Positions 53,772 through 62,072 of a stretch of DNA of 64,000 bases are shown here, piece after piece. Position 1 is the stretch's first letter. The number at the start of each line of letters is the position of its first letter. The stretch is from VAZQ01 sp045811525 (GTDB lineage: Bacteria; Pseudomonadota; Alphaproteobacteria; Rhizobiales; Xanthobacteraceae), in contig JBJMTV010000041.1 in NCBI GenBank assembly GCA_045811525.1, positions 11,490 to 75,489 on the forward strand, given 5' to 3'. A program made the translations under genes and the position numbers. The notes beneath the pieces are model-generated. The model saw only the letters and a program-made list of their open reading frames with translations. It was not told the origin of the DNA and did not search any database.

Positions 53772-54752
53772 TCAGCGCACCTGAATGTCGGCGGCCTTCA
53801 CAATGCGCCCGAAACGGTCGAAGTCGCGCTGAATGCGAGCTTTGAACTCCTCGAGCGAGCTGATGTACGGCTCGCCCGACCCGGTCTTTGCAAGGTTTTC
53901 GGCAAATTCAGTGCTTTGCAACACCCCGGTCACCTCCCTGCGCAGCTTCTCAATAATCGGCGCCGGGGTGCCGGCACGTGCGAATAGGCCTTGCCAGATG
54001 GTGGCCTCATAGTTGGGGTAGAACTCGGAAATGCTGGGCAGCTCGGGCAGCTGCTGCGAGCGGGTGCGGCCTGATACGGCAAGGCCTCGCAGCTGTCCCG
54101 AGCTGACCATCGGAAACACCGATCCCCCGCCGAACATCGCCGTGACCTCACCGGCGAGCACCGCGATGGCGGCAGGCCCGCCACCGCGATAAGGCACGTG
54201 GGTCAGGTTTATGCCGGCTTCCTGTTTGAGCATCTCCATGGCGATGTGATGCAGGCTGCCATTGCCGATCGAGGCGTAGAACAGCGGCGGGTCGCTGTGC
54301 GCGGCCAGACTGATGAACTCCTTCAAGTCTTTCGCGGGCACCTTCGGAGTGACCACGAGCACCAACTGGTTCGAGACGACGCTGGCAATCGGCACGATGT
54401 CCTTCAACGGATCGAATGACATTCTGGCGAAAAGGTGAGGATTGATGGTGAAGAGGTTGTCTGGGCCGAGCAGCAGGCTGTAGCCGTCAGGCGGCGCGTT
54501 GGCGATCAGCTCGCCCACAATGTTGCCGCCCGAGCCCGGCCGGTTCTCGACAACGATTGGCTGCCCCAGTCGAGATGACAGCGCCTGTGCGACCAGCCGC
54601 GTGACAATGTCGGCGGCGCCCCCTGGGGGAAATGCCAGATAGAGCCGGATCGGCCGCACCGGGTAGCTGTCGGCCAGCGCCGGAATGACGTAGAGCAGGA
54701 CGCCGAGAACGGCGACTGCGAGAACGACTACTGATCGTCGTAGACGAAGCAT
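53772..54752 (-). CDS. TTT-type (Bug family) extracytoplasmic solute-binding protein, orphan (3)
   Basis: 326 residues from ATG 54752 with signal peptide (SVVVLAVAVLGVLLYVIPALA). Motifs: RPIRLYLAFPPGGAADIVTRLVAQ, ENRPGSGGNIVGELIANA, PPDGYSLLLGPDN, VPYRGGGPAAIAVLAGEVTAMF. No transporter genes nearby. Convergent with the GT-C-like gene. Confidence 0.9.
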   Translation of the reverse strand: MLRLRRSVVVLAVAVLGVLLYVIPALADSYPVRPIRLYLAFPPGGAADIVTRLVAQALSSRLGQPIVVENRPGSGGNIVGELIANAPPDGYSLLLGPDNLFTINPHLFARMSFDPLKDIVPIASVVSNQLVLVVTPKVPAKDLKEFISLAAHSDPPLFYASIGNGSLHHIAMEMLKQEAGINLTHVPYRGGGPAAIAVLAGEVTAMFGGGSVFPMVSSGQLRGLAVSGRTRSQQLPELPSISEFYPNYEATIWQGLFARAGTPAPIIEKLRREVTGVLQSTEFAENLAKTGSGEPYISSLEEFKARIQRDFDRFGRIVKAADIQVR

Positions 54753-54834
54753 GCGACTCTCCGTTCGCGCCGCTCCGCGCAACCTTGCAAAGGGGCGCCA
54801 GAGCGCGAGCAAAGCAGGGGTCCGGGCACCTTCC

Positions 54835-56133
54835 TCACGTCCGAATAATCATGCTCACGAAAAATCCATCGGTGGAAGTGCGGCGCGGCGTCATGAGCAG
54901 CCCCTCCCCCGAAACCAGCACGGCTTCACGGAAGGCGTCGGCGCGCTCACCCAGAGCCTCGGCGACCGCGTGCGCCGGCTGAATTGTAAATCCCGGATGT
55001 GCGGCGACGAACGCACGCACCTGGTCCGCGTTTTCCTCCGCTAGCAACGAGCAGGTCACATAGCCAATGCGGCCGCCACGCTTCACGAGACGCGCGGCTC
55101 GCTCGAGCACCACCGATTGTTCCGCGATCCGCTGCTCCAACGCGCCCGGCCGCAGCCGCCATTTGGCATCCGGATTGCGCCGCCATGTGCCCATTCCGGT
55201 ACAAGGAGCATCGATGAGCACGAGATCGGCGCGACCGTCCAGATCGGCCAGCAGATCCTCGCTCGCGCGCGGCGTTCGCACCTGCACATTGTGCACTCCG
55301 GCACGCTCGAGCCGCGCATGAATGGGGGCGAGCCTCCGCTTGTCAGAATCAGTTGCATAGATCTGCCCGCGGTTGTCCATCAGCGCCGCGAGGGCCAATG
55401 TCTTCCCGCCAGCGCCTGCGCAGAGGTCGATCACCTGCTCGCCCGGCTTGGCAGCCATCAGTAGCGCGGCAAGCTGCGAGCCTTCGTCCTGCACCTCGAC
55501 CATTCCTTTCAGAAACGCAGGCTCAGCGTGGATAGCGGGTGATTTCGCCTCCGGCGCGAGCACGATGCGCAGACCTTGTGCCGACCAGGGCGTTCGCTGC
55601 GCGCCGAGGTGCTCCAACGCCTCCGCGGCTCTCTCACTCTCGTCTTTGATCGGGTTCATGCGTAGATCGAGCGGCGCTCGGGCTGCGAGGCAAGCCCCCT
55701 CGGCAGCGCGCTCGCTGCCGAACACCCGCTTGAGATGGCCATCGAGCCACTGCGGATACTCACCCATCACCCACGGCGGCGCTTCAGCGAGATCGGCCGT
55801 CTCAAGCCGCCTTTGTTCTTCCGCACTGAGCGGCGGCGGAGCAAAACGCGAGCCCTCGGCCAAAGCCGCAATCGCGTTGCTCTCGAGCTTGCGCTCCAAT
55901 CGCAGCATCCCGAGGGCAATTGCGCGTGGACTTGCCTCCCCCATGATGTGTGCCGACGAGGCACGCCGGCGCAAAGCATCATAAACCAGCCCAGCAATTG
56001 CTGCGCGATCGCTTGCCCCGGCAAACCGGTGCGATAGTCCCCAATCCTTCAGTGCATCGCCGGCTGGGCGGCGACGCGCCTCGATGTCGGAGAGCACTTC
56101 GATCGCGGCTGAAAGCCGTGCCCCAGGCGTCAT
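54835..56133 (-). CDS. rsmB: 16S rRNA (cytosine-C5) methyltransferase, RsmB type
   Basis: 432 residues from ATG 56133. The N-terminal NusB-like helical domain (LSAAIEVLSDIEARRRPAGDALKDW), then an AdoMet methyltransferase: DLCAGAGGKTLALAALMDN (motif I), VLIDAPCTGMGTWRRNPDAKWR (motif IV with Cys) and GYVTCSLLAEENADQV (motif VI catalytic Cys). Family members make m5C967 of 16S rRNA. Starts 1 base after the MAPEG stop, so operonic with it. Confidence 0.9.
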   Translation of the reverse strand: MTPGARLSAAIEVLSDIEARRRPAGDALKDWGLSHRFAGASDRAAIAGLVYDALRRRASSAHIMGEASPRAIALGMLRLERKLESNAIAALAEGSRFAPPPLSAEEQRRLETADLAEAPPWVMGEYPQWLDGHLKRVFGSERAAEGACLAARAPLDLRMNPIKDESERAAEALEHLGAQRTPWSAQGLRIVLAPEAKSPAIHAEPAFLKGMVEVQDEGSQLAALLMAAKPGEQVIDLCAGAGGKTLALAALMDNRGQIYATDSDKRRLAPIHARLERAGVHNVQVRTPRASEDLLADLDGRADLVLIDAPCTGMGTWRRNPDAKWRLRPGALEQRIAEQSVVLERAARLVKRGGRIGYVTCSLLAEENADQVRAFVAAHPGFTIQPAHAVAEALGERADAFREAVLVSGEGLLMTPRRTSTDGFFVSMIIRT

Positions 56134-56134
56134 G

Positions 56135-56557
56135 TCACAGGCCGAGCAATAGGCGCAGAGCCAAGATGAGCCACGCCACCCCGAGCACCACCGCCCCGAA
56201 CGAGAATGCCGCAAAGCGCAGGTTTAGACGATTACTGGTGACGAATATGTAGGCATGCGCGAGGCGCGAAAGAACGAACGCCCACGCCAGCACCAGGAAC
56301 AGGACATCGGCATGACGGGTGATGATCGCCAGGATCGTCAACACATAGAACAGGACGGGCAACTCGAGCTGGTTGTGGTACGCATTCGAGATCTGCGTTT
56401 CATGGCGCGGCCAATTCGGTTCGCGCAGCGCCACATCATGCGGCCGCACGTCGCCGCGGCGCACGGCGGCAAACCTGGCCCTGCCCATCCAGATCAACAA
56501 CGCGAAGGTCAGCCCGACCTCCACGAACAGGGGCAGCAGGACGAACTGAATGGGCAT
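56135..56557 (-). CDS. MAPEG family membrane protein
   Basis: 140 residues from ATG 56557 (GTG 56566 possible). Four helices and the signature SNAYHNQLELPVLFYVL, as in membrane-associated eicosanoid/glutathione metabolism proteins; bacterial members are mostly uncharacterised, some with glutathione transferase or peroxidase activity. Located between guaB and rsmB as in related genomes. Confidence 0.87.
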   Translation of the reverse strand: MPIQFVLLPLFVEVGLTFALLIWMGRARFAAVRRGDVRPHDVALREPNWPRHETQISNAYHNQLELPVLFYVLTILAIITRHADVLFLVLAWAFVLSRLAHAYIFVTSNRLNLRFAAFSFGAVVLGVAWLILALRLLLGL

Positions 56558-56627
56558 CACGGTCACCGCGGGCCTGATGAACTGGTCTAGCCTCTGCGGC
56601 GCGCGGAGGAAACCCGGTCAGATGCCA

Positions 56628-58127
56628 TCAAACCCGACTGGGATAGTTCGGGGTCTCGCGGGTGATCGTCACATCGTGCACGTGGCTTTCGCGCATGCCG
56701 GCACCGGAAATGCGCACGAACTCGGCCCTCGCCTGCAATTCCCGGAGATTGGGCGCACCGACATAGCCCATGGCCGCACGCAGGCCACCGGCGAGTTGGT
56801 GGAGCACCGTCGCCGCGGCTCCTTTGTACGGCACCTGCCCCTCGACGCCCTCAGGAACGAGCTTGAGAGCATCCTTGATGTCCTGCTGGAAGTAGCGGTC
56901 AGCCGATCCACGCGCCATTGCACCGACCGAGCCCATGCCGCGGTAAGTCTTGTACGAGCGGCCCTGATAAAGAAACACCTCACCGGGCGTTTCGTCGGTG
57001 CCCGCAAGGAGCGAGCCGATCATCGCGCAGTCGGCGCCGGCGGCGAGTGCCTTCGCGAGATCGCCGGAATATTTGATGCCGCCATCGGCAATCACCGGAG
57101 TTTCGCTCTGTTGCGCGACCTCCACGGCATCCATGATGGCCGTGAGCTGTGGCACGCCGACCCCAGCGACTATACGCGTCGTGCAGATGGAGCCGGGACC
57201 GATGCCGACCTTGATCGCATCGGCGCCGGCATCGATCAACGCCTTGGCGCCGTCGCTGGTTGCGATATTGCCGGCAACGACCTGCACCGCGTTCGAAACC
57301 CGCTTGATGCGCGTCACGGCATCGAGCACCAATCGTGAATGGCCGTGCGCAGTATCGACCACGACCAGGTCAACGCCCGCATCGATCAGCCCCTCGGTGC
57401 GACCGAAGCCCTTGTCGCCCACCGTGGTGGCGGCGGCAACGCGCAGCCTGCCTTGCTCGTCCTTGCAAGCGTTCGGGTTGGCTACCGCCTTCTCCATGTC
57501 CTTGACCGTGATCAGTCCAACGCAGCGATAGTGAGCATCGACGACGAGAAGCTTCTCGATGCGATACTGGTGCAGGAGGCGCTTGGCCTCGTCCTGCCGC
57601 ACCCCCTCGCGCACGGTGATCAGGCGGTCTTTGGTCATCAGCTCAGAGACCTTCTGGCGCGGATCGGTGGCAAACCGCACGTCGCGGTTGGTGAGAATGC
57701 CAACGAGCTTGCCCGCCGTGCCCGCGCCGGCCCCTTCGACGACGGGAATGCCCGAGATGCCGTGCGCCTGCATCAACGCGTGGGCCTCGGCCAGCGTGGC
57801 GCCAGGATCAATAGTCACCGGATTGACCACCATCCCTGACTCGAACTTCTTCACCTGGCGAACCTGCGCCGCTTGGCTCTCTGGATCGAAATTGCGGTGG
57901 ATCACGCCAAGCCCGCCAGCTTGCGCCATGGCGATAGCCATCTTGGCCTCGGTCACCGTGTCCATCGCCGACGCAATGATAGGCAGATTGAGCGGTATGG
58001 TTCGCGTGATACGGGTGCGGATATCGGCGTCAGAAGGAAGCAGCTCCGACAAGCCGGGCTTTAGCAGCACGTCGTCAAAGGTGAGCGCTTCGCGCAGGCT
58101 TCCTTTCGACTTCGCGGCCATTGCCAT
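56628..58127 (-). CDS. guaB: inosine-5'-monophosphate dehydrogenase
   Basis: 499 residues. SLREALTFDDVLLKPGLSELLPSD start, two CBS domains (about residues 100-220), the IMP/K+ loop with catalytic Cys in GPGSICTTRIVAGVGVPQ, and the mobile flap YRGMGSVGAMARGSADRYFQ. Oxidises IMP to XMP, the committed step to GMP. ATG 58127 or 58121. A GT-tolerant 8-bp hairpin (56591-56609) lies downstream but lacks a T-run. Confidence 0.96.
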   Translation of the reverse strand: MAMAAKSKGSLREALTFDDVLLKPGLSELLPSDADIRTRITRTIPLNLPIIASAMDTVTEAKMAIAMAQAGGLGVIHRNFDPESQAAQVRQVKKFESGMVVNPVTIDPGATLAEAHALMQAHGISGIPVVEGAGAGTAGKLVGILTNRDVRFATDPRQKVSELMTKDRLITVREGVRQDEAKRLLHQYRIEKLLVVDAHYRCVGLITVKDMEKAVANPNACKDEQGRLRVAAATTVGDKGFGRTEGLIDAGVDLVVVDTAHGHSRLVLDAVTRIKRVSNAVQVVAGNIATSDGAKALIDAGADAIKVGIGPGSICTTRIVAGVGVPQLTAIMDAVEVAQQSETPVIADGGIKYSGDLAKALAAGADCAMIGSLLAGTDETPGEVFLYQGRSYKTYRGMGSVGAMARGSADRYFQQDIKDALKLVPEGVEGQVPYKGAAATVLHQLAGGLRAAMGYVGAPNLRELQARAEFVRISGAGMRESHVHDVTITRETPNYPSRV

Positions 58128-58531
58128 CTCCAGTTGCTTCGCCGAGCGGGCGGCTAAGCGCTAAGGGACCAGGTGCGCACAGCAGGCGGATAATGGCTGT
58201 GGCGGGGGCGAAACAACATATCCCCCGACTCGCTCGCTTGGTTTGGATTGGCGGCGGTCGATAGCATGCTGGGCCGGCGATTGGTAGGGCTCCCCATCAG
58301 GATCCTGGCAGGGCCACTCCAGGAATGCCGCTCTGCGCGTTTGTCTGTGACAGGCGCTTCGCGACCGACTGCTCCGATCGAACGCCCGTCCTGACCAACT
58401 TCGGAGTAGGCCCGCTCGCGGCAACTCGGGCGTCGCCGAGCTGAGAGCGGCTCAGCGTCTTCCAACATGGGCTCCTCGGCCATGGCGACCTGGTGCTTGC
58501 TCGCGGGGATGCGCGCCGCTAATCACGGCAG
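58128..58531. other. divergent intergenic region between guaB and the MFS gene
   Basis: 404 bases. It should contain the promoters of guaB (minus) and the MFS gene (plus). A minus-strand frame of 109 codons (58154-58483) is open but has no family resemblance, no ribosome binding site and coding-unlike composition, so it is not called. No riboswitch or clear promoter boxes recognised. Confidence 0.5.
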
Positions 58532-59962
58532 ATGACCGGCAAACGCATCGTGCCGCTGATTGTGGCGGTCGCTCTGTTCATGGAGAACATGGACTCGACC
58601 GTGATCGCCACGTCATTGCCTGCGATCGCCATCGATCTCGGGACGAGCCCACTTACCCTCAAGCTCGCCGTCACCTCCTACCTGCTTTCGCTGGCCGTAT
58701 TCATTCCGGTCAGCGGCTGGACCGCCGACCGGTTCGGCGCCCGCACGGTGTTTCGCGCCGCCATCGCCGTATTCATGGTAGGTTCGATCGGCTGCGCTCT
58801 CTCGAGCTCACTCACTCAATTCGTGGTGGCTCGTATCATACAGGGGATTGGGGGAGCGATGATGACGCCGGTGGCGCGCCTCATCCTGGTGCGCACGGTG
58901 GATAAGCGCGAGCTGGTGAATGCGATGGTGTGGGTCACGCTCCCGGCACTCGTTGGCCCCCTGATCGGTCCTGCGCTCGGCGGCTTCATCACAACGTTCA
59001 TCTCTTGGCATTGGATTTTCTTCATCAACATTCCGATGGGACTACTCGGGATCGTACTCGCGACAATTTTCATTGAGGACTTGCGGAGCGAGCGGCCGGA
59101 TCCTTTCGATCCGCTCGGCGCCGTGCTGGCCGGCTTGGGCATCGCCGGACTGGCGTTCGGCGGTTCCCTGCTCGGCCTCAACGTTCTGCCCGCGCCCGTG
59201 GTGGTGGCGCTCATCGGGGTCGGCGCTGCAGCAGCTTACGGCTATGTGCTGCATGCCCGCCGCACGCCCTACCCCGTGCTCGATCTGTCGCTTCTCGAGA
59301 TACCCACCATGCGCGCCGCCGTTGTCGGCGGCTTCGTCTATCGCTGCGGGATCGGGGCGATGCCGTTCCTGCTTCCATTGCTGCTTCAGCTCGGGTTCGG
59401 CCTGAGCGCGTTCCAATCGGGACTGATCACTCTTTCCAACGTGGTCGGCGCCATGGGGATGAAGACGGTCGTGCCGATCTTGCTGCGGCGCTTCGGTTTC
59501 CGCCGTGTCCTGGTGATGAATGCTCCAATCACTGCGGTCCTCGTGGCGGCTTGCGCCACCTTCCAGCCAGGCGTGCCGTTCGCCTGGATTGTCGGCGTGC
59601 TCATCGTTGGCGGCTTCTTCCGCTCGCTCGAGTTCACGAGCCTCAACACCATCGCCTATGCCGACATCGACCAGCATCGCATGAGCCGTGCGACATCGCT
59701 CGTTGCTGTCTCACAGCAGGTTTCGATCTCGATGGGCATCGCCATCGGCGCCCTGGCCGTCGATTTAACGCTCATGCTGCGCGGCCACGGCACCATTACG
59801 GCAGCCGACTTCCAGCCGGCCTATCTGGTCATTGCGCTGATCTCGGGGAGCGCACTGTTCCTGTTCCAGCAGATGCCTGCAAACGCCGGCGCCGAGCTCG
59901 CGCGCCGCGCAATGAGCCCGCCCACCGGCCCGACCGAGGCCACGGATCAGAAGCTCGGTTGA
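58532..59962 (+). CDS. MFS transporter, DHA2-like drug:H+ antiporter family
   Basis: 476 residues with about fourteen helices. MFS motifs: MDSTVIATSLPAIA (the DHA2 helix-1 motif), GWTADRFGARTVFR (motif A), ARIIQGIGGAMMTPVARLIL (motif B) and LVGPLIGPALGGFIT (motif C of exporters). Probably exports a toxic or metabolic compound. Its 3' end overlaps rlmE by 16 bases on the other strand. Confidence 0.9.
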   Translation: MTGKRIVPLIVAVALFMENMDSTVIATSLPAIAIDLGTSPLTLKLAVTSYLLSLAVFIPVSGWTADRFGARTVFRAAIAVFMVGSIGCALSSSLTQFVVARIIQGIGGAMMTPVARLILVRTVDKRELVNAMVWVTLPALVGPLIGPALGGFITTFISWHWIFFINIPMGLLGIVLATIFIEDLRSERPDPFDPLGAVLAGLGIAGLAFGGSLLGLNVLPAPVVVALIGVGAAAAYGYVLHARRTPYPVLDLSLLEIPTMRAAVVGGFVYRCGIGAMPFLLPLLLQLGFGLSAFQSGLITLSNVVGAMGMKTVVPILLRRFGFRRVLVMNAPITAVLVAACATFQPGVPFAWIVGVLIVGGFFRSLEFTSLNTIAYADIDQHRMSRATSLVAVSQQVSISMGIAIGALAVDLTLMLRGHGTITAADFQPAYLVIALISGSALFLFQQMPANAGAELARRAMSPPTGPTEATDQKLG

Positions 59963-60645
59963 GCCGACTCGACCGCCGCGCCGCGGAACCCACTCGCGAG
60001 CAGATAAAGCTCGGCTGAATCGGTACGGCTCGCACCGGGCTTCACGTGCCGCACGGTTTCGAAGTCGCGCTTGAGCCCGGCCAGGAGCGCTGCCTCGGTG
60101 CCCCCTTGCAGCACCTTGCAGAGGAAGGTCCCACCCCGGGCGAGCACCTCGCGCGCGAATTCGGCGGCAGCCTCGGCGAGCGCCATGATCTTCAGATGAT
60201 CCGTCTTACGATGGCCGGTCGCATTCGCGGCCATGTCGGAGAGCACCACGTCGGCCTCGCCCCCGAGCATCTGTTTGAGCCGATCCGGGGTCGATGGATC
60301 CAAAAAGTCGAGCTCGAGGAAATCGACACCCGGAAGCGGAGCCATGGCCAGGAGATCGATTCCAACCACTCGGCCACTGCCCTGCGCGGCACCGACTCGT
60401 TGCGCCGCGACTTGGCTCCAGCCGCCGGGCGCGGCACCGAGGTCGACGACACGCCCGCCTCTCTTGAAGAAACGGTACTTGTCGTCGATCTCCATCAGCT
60501 TGAAAGCCGCACGGCCGCGATATCCTTCACGTTTGGCACGCGCCACGTACGGATCATTGAGCTGCCGCTCGAGCCAGCGTTTCGAGGAGACCGAGCGGCC
60601 CTTCCCTGATTTCACCCGGATCTTGAGGGGGCGGCTGCTCGTCAT
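59947..60645 (-). CDS. rlmE: 23S rRNA (uridine-2'-O)-methyltransferase RlmE (FtsJ)
   Basis: 232 residues from ATG 60645. AdoMet motif VVDLGAAPGGWSQVAAQR; the K-D-K-E tetrad is present: Lys in RAAFKLMEID, Asp in VLSDMAANATG, Lys in FLCKVLQGG, Glu in SAELYLLA. Methylates U2552 of 23S rRNA. Ten bases after the ppx stop, so an operon with it. Confidence 0.94.
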   Translation of the reverse strand: MTSSRPLKIRVKSGKGRSVSSKRWLERQLNDPYVARAKREGYRGRAAFKLMEIDDKYRFFKRGGRVVDLGAAPGGWSQVAAQRVGAAQGSGRVVGIDLLAMAPLPGVDFLELDFLDPSTPDRLKQMLGGEADVVLSDMAANATGHRKTDHLKIMALAEAAAEFAREVLARGGTFLCKVLQGGTEAALLAGLKRDFETVRHVKPGASRTDSAELYLLASGFRGAAVESAQPSF

Positions 60646-60655
60646 GGCATGGTGC

Positions 60656-61756
60656 TCATGAGCGCCTCTCGCCCCACACGCCGTCGGCACGCATCATTTC
60701 GACCAGCATGCCCTCGCGCAAACCGCGGTCGGCGACGCGCAAGCGCGGGCATGGAAATGCGGTGCGGATGGCGTCGAGGATGGCACAACCGGCGAGCACC
60801 AGGTCTGCACGTTCGGCGCCAATACAGGGATTGGCAACACGATCCTCGTAGCTCATCGCAAGCAGACGATCGATGACCCGCGTCGCATCCTCGTGGGCGA
60901 TCCAGCAGCCATCGACGCGCCGACGCTCGTAGTGGCGTAGGCCCAGGTGAACGCCGGCAATGGTGGTCACGGTGCCGGACGTCCCGAGCAGATGCGCGGC
61001 TTGCACCTCGGCTCGGCCGTGCTCGGCCACAAATGCATCGAGGGAGCGCGCCACCTCCGCGATCATCGCCTGATAGGTCTCGCGCGACACGGCCTGGCCG
61101 CCGTGGCGCTCGGCCAGGGTCACCACCCCAAGCGGCAGCGACACCCAACCCTTGATCTTGGGCAATGGCGGGCCCCGCCGGCACGGAGGAGAACGACCCA
61201 GTGACACCAACTCGGAGGAGCCGCCACCAATATCGAAAAGAATGACGCCCTCTGCAGCCGGATCGAACAGCGGCGTGCAGCCCGTCGCAGCAAGGGCCGC
61301 CTCCGTTTCTCGATCAACGATTTCGAGCTGCAGGCCCACTTGCTCGGCAATACGCGTGCGGAACTCGTCACCATTCTCTGCTGCACGGCATGCCTCAGTC
61401 GCGATCAGACGCGCTCGTGTGACATCCCGGTTGCGCATCTTGTCGCGACAAATCGCCAGCGCGTCGACCGCGCGCGCAATGGCAGCCTCGCTCAGCCTCC
61501 CCGAGCGGGAGACACCTTCACCGAGCCGAATGATGCGGGAGAAGGCGTCCACAACACGAAAGCTATTGCCAGTCGGCCGAGCGACGAGCAGCCGACAATT
61601 GTTGGTGCCAAGATCGAGTGCTGCGTAGGTCGCGCCTGCGGCACCGCCATCATCATGGCGCACGAAACCGTAGGGCGACCTGCGCCCTAGCCGAGGGCGC
61701 AACGCCCGCTCGCGAGTCGATTCGAGGCCGCGGCCGTAGCGGTCCTCGTGCGCCAT
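60656..61756 (-). CDS. ppx: exopolyphosphatase / guanosine pentaphosphatase family (Ppx/GppA)
   Basis: 366 residues from ATG 61756. ASKHA nucleotide-binding features: YAALDLGTNNCRLLVARP (phosphate 1), IATEACRAAENG and ILFDIGGGSSELVSLG (phosphate 2). Shorter than E. coli Ppx (513), like the single-domain alphaproteobacterial type in which the C-terminal HD part is missing. Acts on polyphosphate and/or pppGpp. The N-terminal ~40 residues are a basic extension. Confidence 0.9.
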   Translation of the reverse strand: MAHEDRYGRGLESTRERALRPRLGRRSPYGFVRHDDGGAAGATYAALDLGTNNCRLLVARPTGNSFRVVDAFSRIIRLGEGVSRSGRLSEAAIARAVDALAICRDKMRNRDVTRARLIATEACRAAENGDEFRTRIAEQVGLQLEIVDRETEAALAATGCTPLFDPAAEGVILFDIGGGSSELVSLGRSPPCRRGPPLPKIKGWVSLPLGVVTLAERHGGQAVSRETYQAMIAEVARSLDAFVAEHGRAEVQAAHLLGTSGTVTTIAGVHLGLRHYERRRVDGCWIAHEDATRVIDRLLAMSYEDRVANPCIGAERADLVLAGCAILDAIRTAFPCPRLRVADRGLREGMLVEMMRADGVWGERRS

Positions 61757-62072
61757 CAAATTCCTTCCCGCCGCGCCGGAGCCATCTCCGTCTCAGCTCG
61801 ACGGCCGCGGCCATGTGCAACCGAGATCGATTCGAACCTAGCATGGCGGAGGGTTGGGTAACAGCTACGCGCCAGCTGCATGGCCGAGCCGGATTCGCTT
61901 GTGGAAGAGTGGTTCGTCACTTATTTCAAGCGGAGAAATCCCGCCGCTCGGCCCTCCTGGACGTGTGCACCCTTGACGCGTAGTTGCCCTCCAGGTCCTT
62001 ACGGCACCTAGTGATTGCGCCTGCGGCTCCTCCACGGGTCCGCAGGCGATCTCTTGAGCAAGGCCCGCTCCC
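61757..62072. other. divergent intergenic region between ppx and the CoxL-like gene
   Basis: 316 bases. Apart from the stem-loop at 62018-62048 I find no gene. A TTGACG at 61974 could be a -35, but no matching -10 is seen at 16-18 bases. Confidence 0.45.
62018..62048 (+). promoter_or_regulatory. stem-loop upstream of the molybdenum hydroxylase gene
   Basis: Perfect 9-bp stem CGCCTGCGG / CCGCAGGCG with a 13-nt loop, ending 25 bases before the ATG at 62073. It could be an operator palindrome or a leader hairpin; no T-run, so not a terminator. Confidence 0.35.

Noticed and set aside
56591..56609. Hairpin downstream of guaB as terminator
   Set aside because: The 8-bp stem lacks a T-run on the guaB strand; noted in the guaB entry only.
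58154..58483. 109-codon minus-strand frame upstream of guaB
   Set aside because: No ribosome binding site, no family resemblance and composition typical of non-coding GC-rich DNA.
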